64,000 nt of DNA from DATBRG01 sp036560445 (GTDB lineage: Bacteria; Pseudomonadota; Gammaproteobacteria; Burkholderiales; Methylophilaceae): the NCBI GenBank assembly GCA_036560445.1, contig DATBRG010000027.1, positions 1 to 64,000 of the forward strand. The letters run 5' to 3'. A program made the position numbers and the translations under genes. The number at the start of each line of letters is the position of its first letter. Position 1 is the stretch's first letter. Below, in pieces: positions 59,375-64,000 of this stretch. The notes beneath the pieces are model-generated. The model was given only the letters and a program-made list of their open reading frames with translations. It had not been told where the DNA came from and ran no database searches.

Positions 59375-60547
59375 ATGACTTCATTAAGCGATGTGATTGT
59401 CGTTGGTGGTGGTCTGGTAGGCACCTCCTGCGCGCTCGCACTTGCGCAACAGAGTTTGCAGGTTAGTTTGATAGATAGCAAATCGGCATCGGTGAACGAC
59501 GATCTTAATCGAGGTTGGGATAATCGCATCTATGCCATCAGTCCAGGTAACGCGGCATGGCTGGAAAGCCTAGGAGTATGGGACAGGGTAGACCGAGCGC
59601 GCATATGCCCCATTGAAAATATGCAGATATGGGGTGATGTTGCTGAAAAGCCACTGGAGTTCAAGTCTTACGAGGCTAATGCTAAAAATCTTGGGTATAT
59701 AGTTGAGAACCGGCAATTAGAGCTGGCTTTATGGGCTGCATTGAGATCCCGAGGGATTGAAGTATTAATGGCCGCCGAATGTACCTCATTCAGGGTTGGG
59801 CGTGACCGGGCAACATTGGAAGTTGCTGATGGTCGTTGTTTTAAGCCTAAACTGGCGGTTGCTGCAGATGGTGCAAATTCTTGGCTACGCAGTGAGGCGG
59901 GGATTCCCGTACAAAGTCATGACTATCAGCAAATGGGTGTAGTTGCCAATTTTGAGACAGAACTTGCACACCAACAGATTGCCAGACAGTGGTTCCGCGA
60001 AGATGGCGTACTGGCATGGCTGCCGTTGCCTGGCAAGCGCATTTCCATGGTTTGGTCTACCTCAAATGACAAGGCTAGGCAGCTACTTCAGCTTGATGAG
60101 AACGCACTGGCTATAGAGGTGGCTGAGGCTGGTGCACATTCTTTGGGTAAACTGAAGACGATTACTGGCGCTGTGGCGTTCCCGTTGGCTATGCAGGTAG
60201 CTCATCATCTGGTTCAGCCTAGGCTTGCTCTGGTCGGAGATGCCGCGCATCAGATTCATCCGCTTGCCGGGCAGGGGGTTAATCTGGGTTTTCGTGATGT
60301 GATGGCACTGACAGCAACGTTGGCTCAAAGAAATGTCTATCAGGATATTGGAGACTTTGTGTTGCTCCGGCAGTATGAGCGGCTAAGAAAAACCGACATG
60401 CTGGCTATGCGCTATTTAACCCATGGCTTATACACACTATTTGAGAATGATCATGCCATGATCAAAAAGGTAAGGAACTGGGGCCTGTCTCTGACTAATT
60501 CTCAAGCTGGACTCAAAAGTTATCTTATGAAACGGGCTTTGGCCTGA
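59375..60547 (+). CDS. Second UbiH/UbiI/UbiF-family FAD-dependent hydroxylase
   Basis: 390 aa, paralogous to the preceding gene. FAD motif VIVVGGGLVGTSCALALAQQ, AVAADGANSWLRSEAGIPV and LVGDAAHQIHPLAGQGVNLG FRD-type block. Starts 3 bp after the ubiH stop. It probably performs another ring hydroxylation (C5 or C7) in ubiquinone synthesis; UbiI, UbiF or a broad-specificity UbiM/UbiL cannot be separated by eye. Confidence 0.88.
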   Translation: MTSLSDVIVVGGGLVGTSCALALAQQSLQVSLIDSKSASVNDDLNRGWDNRIYAISPGNAAWLESLGVWDRVDRARICPIENMQIWGDVAEKPLEFKSYEANAKNLGYIVENRQLELALWAALRSRGIEVLMAAECTSFRVGRDRATLEVADGRCFKPKLAVAADGANSWLRSEAGIPVQSHDYQQMGVVANFETELAHQQIARQWFREDGVLAWLPLPGKRISMVWSTSNDKARQLLQLDENALAIEVAEAGAHSLGKLKTITGAVAFPLAMQVAHHLVQPRLALVGDAAHQIHPLAGQGVNLGFRDVMALTATLAQRNVYQDIGDFVLLRQYERLRKTDMLAMRYLTHGLYTLFENDHAMIKKVRNWGLSLTNSQAGLKSYLMKRALA

Positions 60548-60582
60548 TTCATTAAAATAAATACTAAATTTAAGGATTATTC

Positions 60583-61311
60583 ATGTCACGAAAATTCATT
60601 GGGTTGTTATTAGCAACATTACTTAGCAGTAGTGCATTTGCCGACGAGGCCAACTTGAAAAAAGCCGTAGAGGCTGCCTATCCCAAAGTGCATGTGGAAA
60701 GTGTCACCAAAACTCCTTATGCCGGGCTGTATGAAGTTTTTCTGGATGGTCAGATTGTTTATACCGATGAGAAATTCAGCTTCCTAATTGCCGAGGGTAA
60801 GCTGATTGATCCAAAGGCTAAGCGCGATATCACAGCTGAACGTTTGGATGAGCTGACCAAGATTGACTTTTCTACCTTACCTTTGGATCAGGCTATCAAG
60901 GTTGTTAAAGGCAATGGAGCCAGAAAGCTGGTTGTTTTCTCCGACCCTGACTGTCCATACTGCAAGCGTCTTGAGCAAAAGGAGCTATCTAATATTACTG
61001 ATGTAACAGTTTACACACTGCTCTACCCGATAGATCAATTACACCCGGATGCCACTAACAAATCTAAGGCGATCTGGTGTGCGCCTGATCGTAATAAAGC
61101 ATGGCAAGACTGGATAATAAACGGGCAGTTACCTCAAGAGATAAATGCTTGCGATACACCTATTGAAAAAATCGCAGGTCTGGCGAGAAAACTAGGCGTC
61201 ACCAGCACACCAACACTCATCTTTACTGATGGCAGGCGTATGCTTGGTGCTTATCCAGCCAAAGATATTGAAAAAGCAATGAATGTTGCTACTAGCACTA
61301 TAAAGAAGTAA
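60583..61311 (+). CDS. dsbC: Thiol:disulfide interchange protein DsbC
   Basis: 242 aa. Signal peptide FIGLLLATLLSSSAFA. N-terminal dimerisation domain (about 20-80) and a thioredoxin-like domain with VVFSDPDCPYCKRLEQKEL: active-site CPYC. A cis-Pro in GVTSTPTLIFTDGRRMLGAY. Periplasmic isomerase that corrects disulfides. 35 bp after the ubi gene and convergent with pilC. Confidence 0.94.
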   Translation: MSRKFIGLLLATLLSSSAFADEANLKKAVEAAYPKVHVESVTKTPYAGLYEVFLDGQIVYTDEKFSFLIAEGKLIDPKAKRDITAERLDELTKIDFSTLPLDQAIKVVKGNGARKLVVFSDPDCPYCKRLEQKELSNITDVTVYTLLYPIDQLHPDATNKSKAIWCAPDRNKAWQDWIINGQLPQEINACDTPIEKIAGLARKLGVTSTPTLIFTDGRRMLGAYPAKDIEKAMNVATSTIKK

Positions 61312-61314
61312 GCA

Positions 61315-62526
61315 TTAAACAGCAGACCCCATTTTGAAGATAGGCAGATACATGGCGATTACCAAACCACCAATTAACACACCAAGAACTACCATGATGA
61401 GCGGTTCCATTAGGCTGGAAAGGGCTTCCACTGCATCATCAACTTCAGCTTCGAAAAAGTCAGCAACCTTTCCCAGCATGGAATCAAGTGCGCCAGATTC
61501 TTCCCCGATAGAAACCATTTGCAACACCATATTAGGAAATACTTCGGAATTTTGCATGGCAACAGTCAGGCTCGTACCCGTACTGATTTCACTCTGAATT
61601 TTCTTGGTGGCATCGTAATAGACGCGATTACCGGATGCCCCGGCTACTGAATCTAATGCCTCGACCAACGGTACACCTGCAGCAAACATAGTAGACAGAG
61701 TGCGCGCAAATCTGGCAATGGTAGCAATACGGATTAGATGGCCAAAAATTGGCAATTTAAGCATCAGTCTATCCATAGTCGACTGCATTTTTTCCGAGCG
61801 TTTCCAAGTGTAAAAGAAAAACCAAAGACCACCACCTATTGAACCAAAAATGGCCCACCAGTACGTGACGAAAAAATCTGAGATGGCCATCACCACTAGA
61901 GTCGGACCAGGCAGGTCAGCCCCAAAATTCTTGAATAGTTCCTTGAATGCGGGAATGACGAAAATCATGATGACTGCGGTAATCACAAACGCCACAATAA
62001 TGATGGAAATTGGGTAGAACAGCGCAGACTTAATCTTGCCTTTAATTGCAAGAATTTTTTCCTTATAGGTCGCCAAACGGTCAAGTAGCGAATCCAGAAT
62101 ACCTGCCTGTTCCCCAGCACCTACCAGATTGCAAAATAAGGCATCGAAGTACAATGGGTATTTACGGAAAGATTGGCTTAAGCTACTACCAGTTTCAACA
62201 TCGGCTTTAATGTCCCCCAGTAATTTCCCTACAGCTGGATTGTTGTGACCTTTACCTACAATATCAAATGCCTGTAACAGTGGAACACCAGCTTTCATCA
62301 TCGTGGCCAGCTGGCGCGTAAAGAGTGTGACATCTTTGTCTGTTACTTTACCGCCACTCCTGAAGCCGCTTTGTTTCTTTACTTTAATGACATTGATGCC
62401 TTGGCGGCGCAAGGTCGCGTTAACAAAAGCCTCTCCACTGGCCTTCATTTCCCCTTTAACTAGCTTGCCCTTTTTGTCTTTACCTTCCCAGGCGTATATG
62501 ACTTCTTTGCTATCTTTAGCGGCCAT
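61315..62526 (-). CDS. pilC: Type IV pilus inner-membrane platform protein PilC
   Basis: 403 aa. Two GspF domains separated by membrane helices (IIIVAFVITAVIMIFVIPAF; WWAIFGSIGGGLWFFFYTWK; final VVLGVLIGGLVIAMYLPIFK). Motifs LFTRQLATMMKAGVPLLQAF and FARTLSTMFAAGVPLVEALD show the internal repeat. Lies 24 bp after pilB; pilD does not follow in this orientation because dsbC is convergent. Confidence 0.96.
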   Translation of the reverse strand: MAAKDSKEVIYAWEGKDKKGKLVKGEMKASGEAFVNATLRRQGINVIKVKKQSGFRSGGKVTDKDVTLFTRQLATMMKAGVPLLQAFDIVGKGHNNPAVGKLLGDIKADVETGSSLSQSFRKYPLYFDALFCNLVGAGEQAGILDSLLDRLATYKEKILAIKGKIKSALFYPISIIIVAFVITAVIMIFVIPAFKELFKNFGADLPGPTLVVMAISDFFVTYWWAIFGSIGGGLWFFFYTWKRSEKMQSTMDRLMLKLPIFGHLIRIATIARFARTLSTMFAAGVPLVEALDSVAGASGNRVYYDATKKIQSEISTGTSLTVAMQNSEVFPNMVLQMVSIGEESGALDSMLGKVADFFEAEVDDAVEALSSLMEPLIMVVLGVLIGGLVIAMYLPIFKMGSAV

Positions 62527-62550
62527 TAGCGCTTTCTCATTGACTCAAGA

Positions 62551-64000
62551 TTATTCATTGGTACAGGACTCAACTTCCGCGATGGAAGTCAACCCCTGTT
62601 TTATTTTTAGCAGACCAGATTGCCGTAGATCACGAACACCCTCTTTTTGTGCCTGATCAGCAATATCATGGGCAGTACCGCTTTTCATAATAATACGGCT
62701 CATCGCATCCGAAATCGGCATTACCTGATAAATACCCACTCGTCCCTTATACCCGTTATTACACATTTCGCAGCCACCCTCTTTCGGGCCGTAGAGCTGC
62801 CAGCTACCATCCAAATCTTCTTCCTTGAAACCTACGCTCAGCAAAGCTTCTTTAGGTAAGTCTAGAGGTTGTTTACAACTTTTGCACAATCGTCTGGCGA
62901 GACGTTGTGCAGTAATTAGCGATACCGCTGAGGCGATGTTGAAAGGTGCAACACCCATATTCAGAAGCCGTGTAAGCGTTGAAGGGGCATCGTTGGTATG
63001 CAGCGTGGATAGCACCATGTGGCCCGTGGAGGCAGCTTTGATTGCCATGTCGGCAGTTTCCAAGTCACGTATTTCACCAATCATGATGATATCTGGATCC
63101 TGCCGTAGGAATGATTTTAACGCTGCCGCGAAAGTCAGCCCCTGTTTATCGTTTACGTTCACCTGATTAATACCAGGTAATGGAATTTCTGCCGGGTCTT
63201 CTGCGGTAGAAATATTGACACCCGGGTTATTCAGGATATTTAAACAGGTATACAGTGACACCGTTTTACCTGAGCCCGTCGGGCCAGTGACTAATACCAG
63301 TCCATAGGGACGGCTGACAGCACTCAGCAGTGCTTTTTTCTGCTCTGGCTCATAACCCAAGGCCTCAATACCCAGTGTTGCACTGCTTGGGTCAAGAATC
63401 CGCATAACGATCTTCTCGCCATTTACCAAAGGTAATGTACTGACGCGAAAATCAATGGTACGTGTCTTTGATAGCACCAATTTCATCTTGCCATCTTGAG
63501 GGATGCGTTTTTCCGAAATATCCAGACTGGAAATAATCTTGATGCGGGAAGCCAGTTTTTCTTTGATTGCCAGTGGTGGCTGGGCAATTTCACGTAACTC
63601 ACCATCTACCCGGTAACGAATGCGATAAAATTTCTCATAAGGCTCGAAATGCAAGTCAGATGCGCCCATATTGATCGCATCTATCAATATTTTTTGCAGG
63701 TACTTGACGACTGGTGCATCGTCGATTTCTAGTGTTGCCGCCTCATTCTCTTCAGGCTTTTCGTCGCCTTCCATATCCAGATTGAAGTCATCATCAACAG
63801 ATAATGACTGCATACTGGTGTCAGACGCCTGCACGATCTTATCAATCCATCGGCTGAGCTTGTCTTCTTCAACTACAACAGGGGAAAGTGCCATGCCAGC
63901 CTGAAACTGCACATCATCAAGTGCATGGATGTTGGTGGGATCTGATATTGCTACAAACAGTGTATTTCCACGGCTTTGCAGGGCCATTACACGACTGCTT
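62551..64000 (-). CDS. pilB: Type IV pilus assembly ATPase PilB, 5' end beyond the window
   Basis: At least 482 residues; the frame continues past the ATG at 63987 to the edge, so the N-terminal part is missing. Walker A LVTGPTGSGKTVSLYTCLNI, Asp box and Walker B DIIMIGEIRDLETADMAIKA, His box STGHMVLSTLHTNDAPSTLT, and the tetracysteine zinc motif CKSCKQ plus CEMCNNGYKGR typical of extension ATPases (absent in PilT). Partner of PilC downstream. Confidence 0.96.
   Translation of the reverse strand, partial: SSRVMALQSRGNTLFVAISDPTNIHALDDVQFQAGMALSPVVVEEDKLSRWIDKIVQASDTSMQSLSVDDDFNLDMEGDEKPEENEAATLEIDDAPVVKYLQKILIDAINMGASDLHFEPYEKFYRIRYRVDGELREIAQPPLAIKEKLASRIKIISSLDISEKRIPQDGKMKLVLSKTRTIDFRVSTLPLVNGEKIVMRILDPSSATLGIEALGYEPEQKKALLSAVSRPYGLVLVTGPTGSGKTVSLYTCLNILNNPGVNISTAEDPAEIPLPGINQVNVNDKQGLTFAAALKSFLRQDPDIIMIGEIRDLETADMAIKAASTGHMVLSTLHTNDAPSTLTRLLNMGVAPFNIASAVSLITAQRLARRLCKSCKQPLDLPKEALLSVGFKEEDLDGSWQLYGPKEGGCEMCNNGYKGRVGIYQVMPISDAMSRIIMKSGTAHDIADQAQKEGVRDLRQSGLLKIKQGLTSIAEVESCTNE

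Noticed and set aside
1..64000. CRISPR arrays, rRNA genes, IS transposases and prophage genes
   Set aside because: None seen: no regularly spaced direct repeats, no rRNA-like sequence, no transposase or phage structural motifs in any major frame.

Overview
The window reads as a chromosomal segment of a betaproteobacterium. My best guess is a Methylophilaceae-like methylotroph. This rests on gene content and order (thiL-pgpA-pncC-recA-recX-alaS-lysC; rsmA-pdxA-surA-lptD divergent from amgK-murU-pepP-ubiH; holA-lptE-leuS; pcnB-folK-dNK-panBC) and on a PF10136-type membrane protein; there is no rRNA to confirm it. Most of the window is compact housekeeping DNA with 1-4 nt gene overlaps. At least three AT-richer accessory blocks interrupt it.

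Layout. 1-244: 5' part of a leftward glycosyltransferase. 333-2212: a retron locus with a near-consensus promoter, a structured RNA, a 48-aa basic peptide gene overlapping that RNA, an XRE-type HTH gene and a retron reverse transcriptase. 2220-2469: tRNA-Arg and tRNA-Ser. 2532-10500: leftward housekeeping operon (mog, thiL, pgpA, pncC, recA, recX, alaS, lysC). 10606-16665: PDZ protein, PF10136 protein, CPA1 antiporter, darP and pmbA. 16679-20756: an apparently inserted AT-rich element bounded by about 24-bp inverted repeats and an 8-bp direct repeat, carrying four leftward genes (two secreted DUF4034-like paralogues, a DUF2059-like secreted protein and a 43-aa protein). 20806-30810: mlaA, a cold-shock gene, cmoA, a membrane methyltransferase, photolyase, rlmH, rsfS, panD/C/B, a deoxynucleoside kinase, folK and pcnB. 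31031-34094: a consensus sigma-54 promoter, a probable 90-nt terminated RNA, and a sensor-kinase/CheY/CheX module. 34091-36922: sulfate ABC transporter cysTWA. 37184-40155: a TetR-controlled oxidoreductase cluster with matching palindromic operators. 40224-47419: nadD, proA, holA, lptE and leuS. 47626-48738: an MCP-like protein without a signalling tip. 48808-55034: adk, rsmA, pdxA, surA and lptD. 55226-61311: cell-wall recycling (amgK, murU), pepP, two ubiquinone hydroxylases and dsbC. 61315-64000: pilC and the 3' part of pilB.

The two most notable points are both outside ordinary annotation. In the retron, the candidate msd hairpin contains the Shine-Dalgarno and start codon of a hidden toxin-like 48-aa ORF, so the msDNA would be antisense to that ORF's ribosome-binding site. 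In the 4-kb element, removing the sequence between the direct repeats restores a plain pmbA/terminator/mlaA junction.
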